DNA from: Riptortus pedestris
Taxonomy: Eukaryota; Arthropoda; Insecta; Hemiptera; Alydidae
Direction: 5' to 3'
Assembly (NCBI GenBank): GCA_019009955.1
Contig: CM032232.1
Location: forward strand, 50,468,501 to 50,532,500
DNA length: 64,000 nt
Within the stretch, counting starts at the first letter, position 1. Every line of letters begins with the position of its first letter. Both the position numbers and the translations under genes were made by a program. Positions 35,550 through 45,283 of this stretch are shown here, in pieces. The notes below the pieces were generated by a model. It was not told the origin of the DNA, ran no database searches, and saw only the letters and a list, made by a program, of their open reading frames with translations.

Positions 35550-36200
35550 ACTAGTACTTCAAGTTATTTATTAAATAAATTAAGTTATTTATTATTTACT
35601 CTATCTTGAATATTAACCGAGATATTTGCATTTGAATTATGTGTGTGATCGGTAGATGTCGGCTATATTCGGGACTTTCTTCCGAAAGCTAGTTTGGACG
35701 TTTCCATAACTGTTCGTCCCTCGTGAATTGGTTTAGAGATTCTTACTGCTACTGTTATTTTATCTTTTATTTTTTTTTTTCTTTGTTGTTTTATTTTTAT
35801 TTTGTATTTTTTCCTCATAAATAAATATACTAACAATTTATATTTAGTTTTGTCCATTATATTTATTTTGTACATTTGTAAAAGTTAGCTGTGTAAAAAT
35901 TTTAATATTTATTTAGCCTTGTAAAATTATATTCTAACATGTTAAAATATGAATCGCTATTGTAGCGGCATGGTCCTATTTATTTTGTACTTTTGTAACA
36001 TTTAGCTTTGTAAAAATGTTAATATTTATTTAATTTTGTAAAATTATATTCAAACATGTTAATAGATGAATCGCCATTGTAGCGGCATCTCAAATAAATA
36101 ATAGTTTATATTACTGTTATTATTTGGCAGATTTCTCTATTTTAAAACTTCACGTGGGAAATCTGCTTCGTTTACGCAGCCCCTGCGTAACGGACTTTTT
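35550..36200 (+). mobile_element. HINE-like 3' half split by a LINE tail
   Basis: 35558-35759 reads TCTTGAATATTAACCGAG to TTTAGAGATTCTTACTGC. After the insertion the family resumes at ATTTCTCTATTTTAAAACTTC (36130), the subterminal repeat GGGAAATCTGCT, the hairpin CGCAGCCCCTGCG and AACGGACTTTTT. The (TA)n and 5' half are missing. Confidence 0.75.
35760..36111 (+). mobile_element. LINE-like 3' tail, copy 2, with 10-bp target duplication
   Basis: TACTGTTATT occurs directly before (35750-35759) and after (36112-36121) the insert, and the host HINE is otherwise continuous. The insert repeats the structure of 26465-26760: two units with TTTGTACATTTGTAAAA and CGCCATTGTAGCGGC, ending CATCTCAAATAAATAATAG. 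This is a 5'-truncated non-LTR insertion. No coding part remains. Confidence 0.75.
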
Positions 36201-36254
36201 ATAGTGTACATATTATTTTGCAATTCAATGAAATGGACGTTATGCTTTATACAA

Positions 36255-36321
36255 GAAAGAAGACTGAGGTTAGCCACATGTGTTAAGGCGTTGACCTCTC
36301 TTGATTTGCCTAGAGTGTGGG

Positions 36322-36390
<69 letters not shown>

Positions 36391-36430
36391 GGCGTGTGGT
36401 CCTAATAACAAAGGCAGCATGAATAAATTC
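36255..36430 (+). mobile_element. SINE head with expanded (GT)n
   Basis: GACTGAGGTTAGCCACATG and AAGGCGTTGACCTC match the SINE head. The sequence then enters a (GT)n tract at about 36322-36389. The B-box and body are gone. Confidence 0.6.
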
Positions 36431-36658
36431 AAATCTATTTCATTTCATTTCAAATTCATTCTAAGGAGCTATATGATACTAAAACCGCATAACTAGCTTG
36501 TGTTGCGTTATGGTCTTTATATGCGGGGCTGAGAAAAACACTCCAGAAATGGTTTTGCTTATTTTATTTCCTTTATTTTAGTAGGATGACATTGTGGTCA
36601 CACCAATGTAATAACTGAGAAATATTTCTTCTTATTCTGGACCCAATATTATTTATAT
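36431..36658. other. Spacer
   Basis: Nothing recognised. Short TTTCATTTCATTTC direct repeats occur near 36438. Confidence 0.4.
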
Positions 36659-37140
36659 ATTCTTCATAGTTTATGGCAAGAGTCTCCAAGAAAAAACATC
36701 TTTTTTCTGTGTTAACTTTATTGATACTGTCCTACATGTTCGTGGCTTACTTGCCACCTCTTCAGGCGCTACCCCTTTTCAAAAAAGAATATAAAATATA
36801 ATAACCTTAATTTATCACATCCCTTAAAAATTATTTTGCTAGATATTGTATTAGTAGGTGCCTACACCTATGATATATTTATTAAATCAGAAATGTAAGT
36901 AGCAATTTGTGATTAGATTTAATAAATATATCATAGATGTAGGCACATACTAATGCAATATCTAGCAAAATAATTATTAAGGGATGTGTTAAATTTAGGT
37001 TATTAATTTTTTATATTTATTATTATTTAATTTTATAGCCCCTGAAGAAGTGGCAAGGAAGCATGTAGGGCAGTTTCAATAAAGTTTGCACCGAAAAAAA
37101 TGTTTTTTATTGGAGACCCTTGCCATAAAATATGAAGAAT
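36659..37140. mobile_element. Fold-back element, two ~225-bp inverted arms
   Basis: The left arm (36659-36888) and right arm (36916-37140) are imperfect reverse complements over nearly their whole length with a 27-bp spacer. Examples are ATTCTTCATAGTTTATGGC against GCCATAAAATATGAAGAAT, and TATGATATATTTATTAAATC against its exact complement. It could be a fold-back transposon, a long-TIR MITE, or an inverted pair of retroelement ends. An RNA read through it would form a long duplex. Confidence 0.8.
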
Positions 37141-37204
37141 GGAGAATTTTTTTCATTTTTATGATTTGAATTGAGAAATACACCTTTAAAATCTTTTAGA
37201 ATAT

Positions 37205-37485
37205 TTAATACTGTTTTTCATATTTAATGGCAATGGTCACCAACAATCACTCCTTTTTTTTCTACTTAGACTTTATTGAAAAATCCGTTACCTGTTTAGT
37301 GGCATATATACCACATCTTCAGGGGTCATTTTTATTAGTTACGAAGATTTCATCCCTTCTAAACTCATAGCAATGAACCTTCCGCAAAGGAGAGGCAGTT
37401 GAAACTGCCTCCCCAGTTTCCACATAGAAAAAATAAGTTCATGTTCTTGGCCCTTGCCATTAAAATTTGAAGAGTATATCAATAA
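37205..37485. repeat. Second, more diverged inverted pair related to the fold-back
   Basis: TTTAATGGCAATGGTCACC, GACTTTATTGAAAAATCCG and CACATCTTCAGGGGTC on the left parallel the left arm at 36659. GGCCCTTGCCATTAAAATTTG at about 37449 is the counterpart on the right. The sequence between them is not clearly inverted. Confidence 0.5.
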
Positions 37486-37603
37486 TGGGTACGAGAAAGC
37501 TAAACGAAGTTTAAGGGATATCTTCTTCATGGTCCATATACTAGTTGCAAATATTAATAAGTAGTCACTCTGTCAAAATTCGTTGGAAACTCCTATTGGG
37601 TCT

Positions 37604-37690
37604 AAATGTTTGGAAATGTATTACGATTGCTATAATATAATATTGATTTGTAATCATTGGAATTCATGTTCCTGTAGTTTTAACCTTTCC
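37604..37690 (+). repeat. Inverted repeat partner of 40257-40346
   Basis: AATGTTTGGAAATGTATTACG, TATTGATTTGTAATCATTGG and ATTCATGTTCCTGTA are found in reverse complement at 40257-40346, almost without change. The 2.6 kb between the two contains SINEs and the first Penelope-like piece. Confidence 0.75.
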
Positions 37691-38429
37691 TGGAATGGTA
37701 TTTTCTTTGATCTTTCCTATTATTAGGGATAATTTATTGAAAATCTCAGAGGAGACATAACGTTAGAGTTATATTGTAGTTGATTTTTCACTGGTATCAC
37801 ATTAATTCTATATGATTTTCTTGATTTATTGAGAAATTAAGACTAAATCACATTTAAATTGATGGTAAATTTCAGCATCTCAACATATACGATCTTCATT
37901 TGTCGATAACATGGTTGTAAATTATTAATCAAATAAGGTCTTAACCTTTTCAAGCCCTTTTAGAAGTATGATGCGCTTTTTAATTTAATTCTGAAACCGC
38001 TGGTTAAGTTCGAATCAGAGCTCATGACTTGTCATTACTATTCTACCTTCTCATTCTAGCTAAAGCAGTGTATTAAAATGAAATCATTTAGAAATGTCTA
38101 ATAAATACATTTTTTGTTTTCTCTATACAAGGGCATAACTAAGTCACCATGACGTTTTGTTCATGTCTTCACAATTTCTTTTTCTTTTTTTATTAATTTA
38201 TCCAAATTCCTTCTGTTACAAAAGAATCTCCATAATCAATAGATAGTGAATGGCATTTACCACATTTTCAGTATTTTGAAAGAAATTAATACATCGGACC
38301 GAAAAAAAATATTATGTATCAGATAAAAATTTTAAATTTGTACATGTTTTAAAAACATTATCATAATTTTTTGTACATTTAAAGAAAACAATATATGCAA
38401 TACGAAATTACTGTTTATCGAATAGAAAC
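37691..38429. other. AT-rich spacer
   Basis: No gene, hairpin or shared repeat recognised. Confidence 0.4.
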
Positions 38430-38600
38430 GTCGTGGTTTGAATTCCCACCTGGACAATAGAAATTCATTCCTTAAATAACATCCAAAGTCCCACCCTTGT
38501 CAGAGAAAGCTGATTACCTCCTCCAAATATATAACTCCATCCAAATTAACCTTAGTAGGACAAATTGGACGTTAATGAATATCAATAATCAATAACATGT
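38430..38600 (+). mobile_element. SINE lacking its head
   Basis: B-box TTTGAATTCCCACCTGG, ATAGAAATTCATTCCTTAAATAAC, CCACCCTTGTCAGAG and the tail TTGGACGTTAATGAAT. The A-box side is absent. Confidence 0.65.
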
Positions 38601-38744
38601 TGATAGGATGTATGCCAGGGGAAATGTAAAAAGGTGTTGATGTATAATGTAGTTCAATACGTACATAGGTGGTAGCATGTAGAAAACACGTCCAAATTAG
38701 CATGGACATGTTTTCTCTAAATCAATATAAAATACTTTCAGGGG

Positions 38745-38935
38745 ACCCAGGATAGCTAAGGTGATCTAAAGCGTTGGCCTTGATCTCACGTGGAATATCT
38801 CAAGTAGCGAGTTCGATCCCCGAGTGAGCAATTAGGAATTTATATAGTAACGAACTATTTAAATAAAATTCATAGTCCCATCCTGGTTAGAAAATTGAAG
38901 TAACCTGTGTAGTAGTTTACAGCAACCCCAGACTA
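38745..38935 (+). mobile_element. SINE, first of a head-to-tail pair
   Basis: GGATAGCTAAGGTGATC head, GAGTTCGATCCCCGAGTGAG B-box, GGAATTTATATAGTAACG body and CCATCCTGGTTAGAAAATTG. It is cut short at about 38932, where the next copy starts. Confidence 0.65.
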
Positions 38936-39120
38936 GTTAGCCATGTGTGCTATGTCAATAGTGAGTTCGGTTCCCACCTGGGAAATAGGAATTTATTTAG
39001 TGACGGACTCATTAAATAAAATCCTTAGACCCACCATGCCTAAAAAAGAGTGGTAACCTGTAGATAACTCGTTCAATTAGCCGCAGTAGGAAAAAGTTGA
39101 CTTGGACAAATTTTAATTTA
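38936..39120 (+). mobile_element. SINE, second of the pair
   Basis: TAGTTAGCCATGTGTGC head, GAGTTCGGTTCCCACCTGGG B-box, then TTTAGTGACGGACTC, ACCCACCATGCC and AAAAAGTTGACTTGG. It follows the previous copy directly, possibly as a tandem SINE. Confidence 0.65.
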
Positions 39121-39519
39121 ACAATGAAATGAGCTTATATAGTCCTGTGTCGTGAAAATATGTAAGTATGGGTAATTGTAGATTAGCTATGAACCCCCGT
39201 CACTAATGTAATATTATTTGGCCAGTCAATGTTGTCCACGTTTTCTGCGGTCAGTCAGTAGGCGTTCTTTGGTACTTTTAACCTTACACGTTTTACATAT
39301 TTATTTTTTTTAATTCAGCCATTAAGAGCAAAACGGACTTTATTTAACTCTTGACGCTAGCCCACCGTACTATGGACCCTCCAGTACTCCTAGTATGAAG
39401 ATTATTCCGTTCAGTCCTAAATTTAGATTTTGTGTTTATGTAGGCCGAAGCTGCCCACATTAGATGATTGATGGCAACTCACTGGCTTCATAAATCTACC
39501 CTTTCCAGCGACAGGGGTT
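39121..39519. other. Spacer
   Basis: No gene or repeat recognised before the Penelope-like fragment. Confidence 0.35.
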
Positions 39520-39875
39520 GTTGCCCTCGGTTCGAAATAGTTATCTCCCTAATGGGAACCAAGAATTGAGGTTTTAATTTCTTCAAATGACCAAGGATCT
39601 TCAAAATCTGCGAAAAGAAAAAATACAACTTAAGGCGATTGTCCAGAAAAAAGATCAAGGGAAAGAAGAAATTAAAAAAAAAAATAATCAGTAAAAATAA
39701 AACCAGATTTCGAGTGAAAAAGCGCAGGAAACAAGGACAGTAATACCTTTTGTGAAAGATACAACTTAAAAGTTTGGAAGGATCCTCAAAAGGAATGGAA
39801 TAGATACAGCATTTGGTACAGATAGAAATTGGACACATGGCACCAAGTGTCAAGGATCAGCAGTGTGACGGCGGG
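39520..39875 (+). pseudogene. Penelope-like element fragment, linker upstream of GIY-YIG
   Basis: In one plus frame there is TVIPFVKDTT, a stop, then FGRILKRNGIDTAFGT. This matches the (I/L)PYVxG(x)SE+I+RILK+xxIxxAFxP linker that Penelope-like elements carry between the reverse transcriptase and the endonuclease. SVKDQ follows in another frame. Several stops and frameshifts show it is dead. The minus-strand 121-codon frame over the same bases (39488-39853) is a shadow rich in F and L. The endonuclease piece is found 1.2 kb downstream. Confidence 0.6.
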
Positions 39876-40256
39876 TAGAGGGTCAAAGTAATCCTTTCCT
39901 AGCCCAGTCCTTCTCACCATAGGCTTGTGTATAGAAAACTTAGAAATATATATATATATATTAAAAAAAAATGCCGGGTCGTTGATAAAAATTAAATTAT
40001 ATTGTACTTCTTTTGAAAAGTGATTAATGATAAATATGCTTATAACTAAATGAACTAAATTATATAAACTAAATTAACTCAACTGATTTATAAAGGTTAA
40101 GTATAAATTAACTGTTAATTAAAAATAAAAGAAAAGATTATTCGAATAATTTCAAGAAATAAATGTTATTTCATTAAAAGAAGGGGAAAAAATACATTAA
40201 ATAAAATTCTGATACGGTCTGGAATAATTTTCCTCTTTTTTTAATAAATTATTTTA

Positions 40257-40346
40257 AAGGAAAGGTTAAAAATACAGGAACATGAATTCCAATGATTACA
40301 AATCAATATTACATTATAGCAATCGTAATACATTTCCAAATATTTA
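40257..40346 (-). repeat. Inverted repeat partner of 37604-37690
   Basis: Reverse complement of the earlier segment with only scattered differences. A SINE begins right after it. Confidence 0.75.
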
Positions 40347-40349
40347 TTA

Positions 40350-40558
40350 TTATTTATTAAAGTCCACTTTTTGCAACTGAGGCTAATATCTACAGGTTAC
40401 CACCCTTTTCTAGCCAGGGTGGGATTTTAGGACGTTATTTAATGAATTTCGTCACTAAATAATTTCCTTTGCCCAGGCAAGAATCGAACTCGCCACTCTA
40501 GGTTTACCATGTGAGATAAAGGTCAACGCTTTAACTCGAATGGCTAACCTGAGCCCCT
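40350..40558 (-). mobile_element. tRNA-derived SINE, inverted, near complete
   Basis: Tail TTTATTAAAGTCCACTTTTTG, CCCTTTTCTAGCCAGGGTGGG, TTCGTCACTAAATAATTTCC, B-box complement AAGAATCGAACTCGCC and head complement GAATGGCTAACCTGAGCCCC. Together with 35166-35393 it defines the family consensus. Confidence 0.8.
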
Positions 40559-40695
40559 AATAAATTATTACTTAAGTAATTATTTAAAATTACTTAACAT
40601 TAACAGTAAAAAAAAATGCTGATCGTATACCGCGAGAGTCGATTCACGTCAATGAAGTAAGACACTCACTGTCTGGGTGAAGGCAGACAGAGAAA

Positions 40696-40945
40696 TCAGG
40701 TACCTGATACTTTATTTAAATAGAATTCCACCATTTTTCTTCCGCAACGGCCGTAACTGCAGGGCTCCAAGAAGAATATTTGATCAAATTGAGGAAATGC
40801 CTTGGGCTTGAAGAAGTTATTGGAACTGGAAGACGCTGGAGAGTGCAGCCACTTGGCCGGAAGAACAATACACTCTTGACGCACGTCGATTGTCATCAGC
40901 TGGCTGCCGAAAGGTGCCGAGCGATCCCGACTACCACCGATTCAC
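40696..40945 (-). CDS. Unrecognised short minus-strand open frame
   Basis: The frame is open from about 40930 and has an ATG at 40896. It gives about 66-78 residues with varied composition (RQECIVLPAKWLHSP, FPQFDQIFFLEPCSYGRCG, VEFYLNK) and ends in a TGA-side stop near 40696. The VLPxKWL segment faintly recalls a short motif in some insect transposon-derived proteins, but I cannot name a family. It lies between a SINE and the Penelope-like endonuclease, so it is more likely a decayed mobile-element piece than a host exon. Confidence 0.3.
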
Positions 40946-41024
40946 GCTATTGACTACTTAATGTTCTAAATATTATTAAATTAATAAAAAATAACTTTTT
41001 ACACAAATGTGTTGGCCACAACAA

Positions 41025-41345
41025 GCAACATGCTAGGATGCTGTACACCTTGTTCCTGTGGCATCGAATGCATCGGTGAGACAGGCACGTTGCTTAGTAC
41101 CAGGGTCGGAGAACGCGTCAGAGTGTGAAAAGACTCAGCAATAACAGAACAGTCAAACCAAAGACCACATCCAATTTGATGTCAACGCGCTGGCGAAAGT
41201 TCATTGACACAAGGAATGATTCTTTCAAGAAGGAATAGAGATAGTGAGTGCCAAAATAGCATGAACAGAGAGGATGGCAAAAGATTTAGCTCTCCCCAAT
41301 ACTATTGTTGAGCCCTTTGGAACCCAAGCATTCCATCTAGACTGA
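41025..41345 (+). pseudogene. Penelope-like GIY-YIG endonuclease remnant
   Basis: The plus frame gives CTPCSCGIECIGETG, which is the PCSCGxxYIGETG core of Penelope-type GIY-YIG nucleases with YIG changed to CIG. After a stop it continues in shifted frames as SAITEQSNQRPHP, then QFDVNALAKVH, then FFQEGIEIV, and finally NREDGKRFS. This is the family's C-terminal order. At least four stops or shifts make it non-functional. Normally this nuclease nicks the insertion site for the linked reverse transcriptase, which is missing here. Confidence 0.75.
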
Positions 41346-41634
41346 AAACTATAAATAAGGAAGTCGAAATCAAAAAAGAAGAGGCGACGGAAAAAGTATC
41401 CGAAGATGCCTGGGAGAAGAAACTCTATCTCTACCACGGCACCAGCCAAGGTAGATAAATGTGTTTGTGAATACATAAGCACACAACTAGCGAAAGTCCA
41501 AAAACATGACGACATGGTCAATACCCGAAGAACTTAATTATAATAATGACAAGGACCGTGAGAATCTAAGAGTCGAAATATTTGTTTGATATGAATGAAT
41601 AAATATTTAAGCGATGACTCATGTTAAACAATTT

Positions 41635-42300
41635 GGCAAGTTTATTAATGGCTGAAATGGAACCAGGAAAAGGTGAATCTAGAGATGGAAAAACAAAATT
41701 TCAAATTATCACTGTCAAAATGAATAGTATCGAAAAACGACTTATAACCATTTTTGCAGGAAATTTAGTTGTTACAATTGTCATTTTTTAATTTTTGCTA
41801 TTAACACAGATATTTGCATTTTTTAGTTTTCAGCTCTTAGTACCCCCCCCCCTTTCTGAACATGTTAGCCAAAATTCATGAAGCGCATTATTTCAATCTC
41901 AAACACAAGGAATTGTTTTCAAAGGACAACGAGGAGGTGAGCTTTAAAGAGCGAGTAAAATCATAAATTAAAATTATTTTCGATATTAAGAGTAGGATTA
42001 AAACATGTTAAATAACCAGTCTTGTTGAAAATATTATAGTCTATATTTCTGCCACTAACACGATTATTAACCGAGATATTTTGATTTTCTGTTTTCAGTT
42101 TTCTGAGGTTCCCAATTCCTACTAATGAGAGTTTAAAAATTTCATTTCTAGCCTACATTTCTACTCCTGTTTGTATAGAGTTGTTATTAGTGGAAAAAAT
42201 GGCAATAGCTTTTTTGCCAAATGTGCAGTGTGCCCAGCAAGTGGGGATATCCGCTTAGTTTATGCGTCATTTGCGTGGCGAGCGTTTTCGTACTCTCAAC
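41635..42300 (+). mobile_element. Two decayed HINE-like copies
   Basis: 41640-41930: TTAATGGCTGAAATGGAACC, ATTTGCATTTTTTAGTTTTC and a C-run. 42005-42295: GATTATTAACCGAGATATT, then a 3' end reading ATCCGCTTAGTTTATGCG...TTTGCGTGGCGAGCG. The terminal hairpin of the second is mutated. Confidence 0.5.
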
Positions 42301-42934
42301 CCGGGCCGAAATTACCGTTAATTCCTTATGGTTGCGAAATTCATTTCACTGCGATTTTCATTTAATAACGCAACACAAAACCGAATCAATACTGAGAGAG
42401 AATTGCTTGCCGGTCCATTCATTAAAAGATTGGAAGTATTTTCTTTTTTTTTTTGCATTTTATACTTAAGGAAGCCACTTTACTTCATTAACAAATAGAG
42501 TAGATCATTAAAACCACAACAAAAATACCTCCATCGGTGAAAACATGCGCACAGAGTTAAGATTCGAACGTAATCAAAAGAAGAGATAAATGCCCTACTT
42601 TCCTAGAAATTATTAATCTGATTTTTTCTGAAAATATTAAGAATGTTTCATAAACAACCCACGAGGAATCTTGCTTCCCACACGGCTTTGTTGAGAGGTC
42701 AAGTGTTCGGGCCCTATCGTGAAGGAACTACAAACCAAATAAAACAACTCCTTTAATAAAATAGCTGCTCCATTTCCTCACGATGCTGAATGGACACCAA
42801 GCAAACTGATAGAACCTGAAAGAACTGAATCCGTACAGTTAAATTAAATTTAGAGTGGGATCTGGAACTTTGAAACTCTAACATTGAACCCCAGTGCCTT
42901 ACGACTTTCAGCAAGAAAATCTATTTAAATTCTC

Positions 42935-43052
42935 ATTTTAGCAGATTTACCTTAAGGGAAATCAGTTATTGAGGTAGTACTCATGTCACGATCGAAAAAT
43001 TTCTTCAAATGTCCATCGATCCTTCCTGATGACGAAAATGATGTCCGTTCAA

Positions 43053-43112
<60 letters not shown>
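42935..43112 (+). mobile_element. HINE-like element, 5' part (interrupted)
   Basis: TTTTAGCAGATTTACC, palindrome ACCTTAAGGGAAATC, GTACTCATGTCACG, GTCCATCGATCC and the start of the (TA)n tract. The rest of this copy continues at 45088-45765. Confidence 0.8.
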
Positions 43113-43116
<4 letters not shown>

Positions 43117-43767
43117 ACGTTTTTATTACCAAGACCAGTAATAAACGTTTTTAATAAGAGTTCTTTTGGATTGCAAAATTAAATACTCGCAAGTTTCACA
43201 GTTTTTATCACTGCCAAATTTATTTCACAATGCACAATAAACTTGGTGATTATTCTTAATTACTACTCACAGTATACACTGATAGCGTTACTGTTCTTCA
43301 ATGAGTCACAGTCCAATAATTCACTGAAATTCACAGAAAGACGGCACTGCACTGTCCTTTGCTTCGTGGCACTGCACTGTCTTCTACTTCGCGGCACTGC
43401 ACTGTCCTTTACTTCGCGGCACTGCACTGTCTTAAACACGGCACTAAACTGTTACTTACAGTCACGGCACAACACTGTTCTTCTTACAAAAACTCTTTAC
43501 CGCACTGTACTAAGTCGCACTGTAGCACTGATGTGACCATCAATATCGCTGAGCATAAACTGACTCACGGCTGGCCCGAGCTCCTTTTTATAGGGAGGCG
43601 GCATACATCAAAGGGGAATTTTCTAGTTCATTCGACGTCTGGCTGGAAGGTACTGGTCAGACCTAGAACATTCTTTTCGGTCTCTTTGATCTACGTCACA
43701 CTTTCCAAATACGCGACTCTCTCTCTCTCTCTCTCTGAAGGATTATTCATCTATTTAGTTTTCGCAA

Positions 43768-43769
<2 letters not shown>
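43113..43769 (-). mobile_element. Solo LTR, copy 3, inverted, inside (TA)n
   Basis: On the minus strand it starts TGTTGCGAAAAC like copy 1 and ends CGTAACA. It has a TATAAAA box near 43590 and a stretch with five or more GGCACTGCACTGTC-type direct repeats (43340-43520, in plus orientation) that is longer than in the other copies. A (CT)n tract lies at 43718-43737. (TA)n on both sides shows that it landed in the microsatellite of a HINE copy. Confidence 0.8.
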
Positions 43770-43843
<74 letters not shown>

Positions 43844-43849
43844 GTAACT

Positions 43850-45087
43850 TCTGTCTGTACATTGATTTTTTTCGCGAATTTTCACGATAACTTTTCGTTT
43901 CACATGTCATAGACACCATAACTGCATTTTGTTTCTTTCGTGTATGTTTGTTTGTTTGTTTGTTAACTTTTCACGCATAAACGGCTGAACCGAATTTTAT
44001 GAAACTTGGTATGTATATTACTACTAACAAAACTTAGACTTTAGGCTATATTAAAATTCTCTGAAATGAACAGGAGTGGGGGTTATAAGAGAGGCCAAAA
44101 GTTAAAAATAGCGATATTTCGTTTCCTATTGCATTTTCGGCAAGTATGAACATAACAAAAGTTGTTTATTTTGTTATTTAGAGTAACTTTTGTCATATAT
44201 ACTTTTGTCGTATTCCGAAGTACAAATGCGTTATACGCCAAACATTATAGCGGGAGTCAACGATTTTATTTGGCACGAAAGACTCAACGGAACTAAATAA
44301 AACTCGGTATGTGTATTAGCACTAACACCTTCATTATAATAAGCTATACCAACTTTTCTAGGGACGGGCAGGAGTGGGGGTTGTAAGGGAGGCCTGAAAT
44401 TAAAAATAGTGATATTTCGGTTCCTATTGGGGCTTCGGCAAATATGCACATAACAAAAGTGTTTTATTTTGTTATTTAGAGAAAGTTTTGTTATATACAC
44501 TATCGTCGAATACTGAACTATAAAGGCGTTATACGCTAAAAATTATAGCCGGAGTCAACGATTTTATTTGGCACAAAAGACTCACCGAACTAAATAAAAC
44601 ACTCGGTATGTGTATTAGCACTAACGCCTTCCTTATAATAAGCCATACTAACATTTCTAGGGACGGGCAGGAGTGGGGGTTATAAGGGAGGCCTGAAATT
44701 AATAATAGTGATATTTCGTTTCTTTTTGTGGTTTTGGCAAATATGCACATAACAAAAGTTGTTTATTTTGTTATTTAGAGAAATTTGTTGAACAATTCTT
44801 TTCAATATGAACTACCAGGTACCTTACCTGGAAAAATTAATTATTAATTATTGAAATCTTTGCATAATGCACAGGAGACGGGAAATATGACAAAATGGAG
44901 GACAGTGAAGTCTTACATAAAAAGTTAATTTTATTATTAACAAATCCACAAAAACGACGGGTATTAACCCTAAACACTGGGACGGGTAAATATCAAAATA
45001 TTGTGCAATGTAAAGGTTTGCCAAAAGAAATACCATCACCATTCAGCCTCAAATGAATTCCCGGGCGAAGCCGGGTATCTGAGCTAG
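43850..45087 (+). mobile_element. Non-autonomous Helitron, 1.24 kb, with 300-bp internal repeats
   Basis: The proposed start is TCTGTCTGTACATTG (43850). Near 43985 it has ACGGCTGAACCGAATTTTATG, a block common in insect Helitrons. The 3' end is the hairpin CCCGG-GCGAAG-CCGGG followed by ATCTGAG and CTAG (45084-45087), then T. It has no Rep/helicase. The 5' boundary is less certain than the 3' one. It sits in the same (TA)n tract as the solo LTR. Confidence 0.8.
44085..44790. repeat. Tandem ~300-bp repeats inside the Helitron
   Basis: ACAAAAGTTGTTTATTTTG-type blocks recur at about 44152, 44452 and 44753. Each is followed (fully in the first two) by CGTTATACGC, a TCAACGATTTTATTTGGCAC block and GGGACGGGCAGGAGTGGGGG. 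Related but diverged units occur in the Helitron at 17173-17670. Confidence 0.8.
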
Positions 45088-45122
45088 TATATATATATAT
45101 ATATATATAATATATATATATA

Positions 45123-45167
<45 letters not shown>

Positions 45168-45235
45168 ATATTACATATATATATATATATATGTATGTAT
45201 ATATTACATACATATATATATATATATATATATAC

Positions 45236-45283
<48 letters not shown>

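Noticed and set aside
39488..39853. 121-codon minus-strand membrane-like protein
   Set aside because: It is the antisense of the Penelope-like linker, where A-rich plus-strand sequence gives runs of Phe and Leu.
35166..40558. Functional tRNA genes at the SINE heads
   Set aside because: A- and B-box-like motifs are present, but no cloverleaf with paired acceptor stem can be drawn, and each is followed by the SINE body.
4781..43769. A full LTR retrotransposon spanning two of the solo LTRs
   Set aside because: The LTR copies are far apart, diverged and differently oriented, with no gag/pol of their own between them.
43359..43847. 162-codon frame across the inverted LTR
   Set aside because: It translates the LTR repeats antisense and ends in (TA)n.
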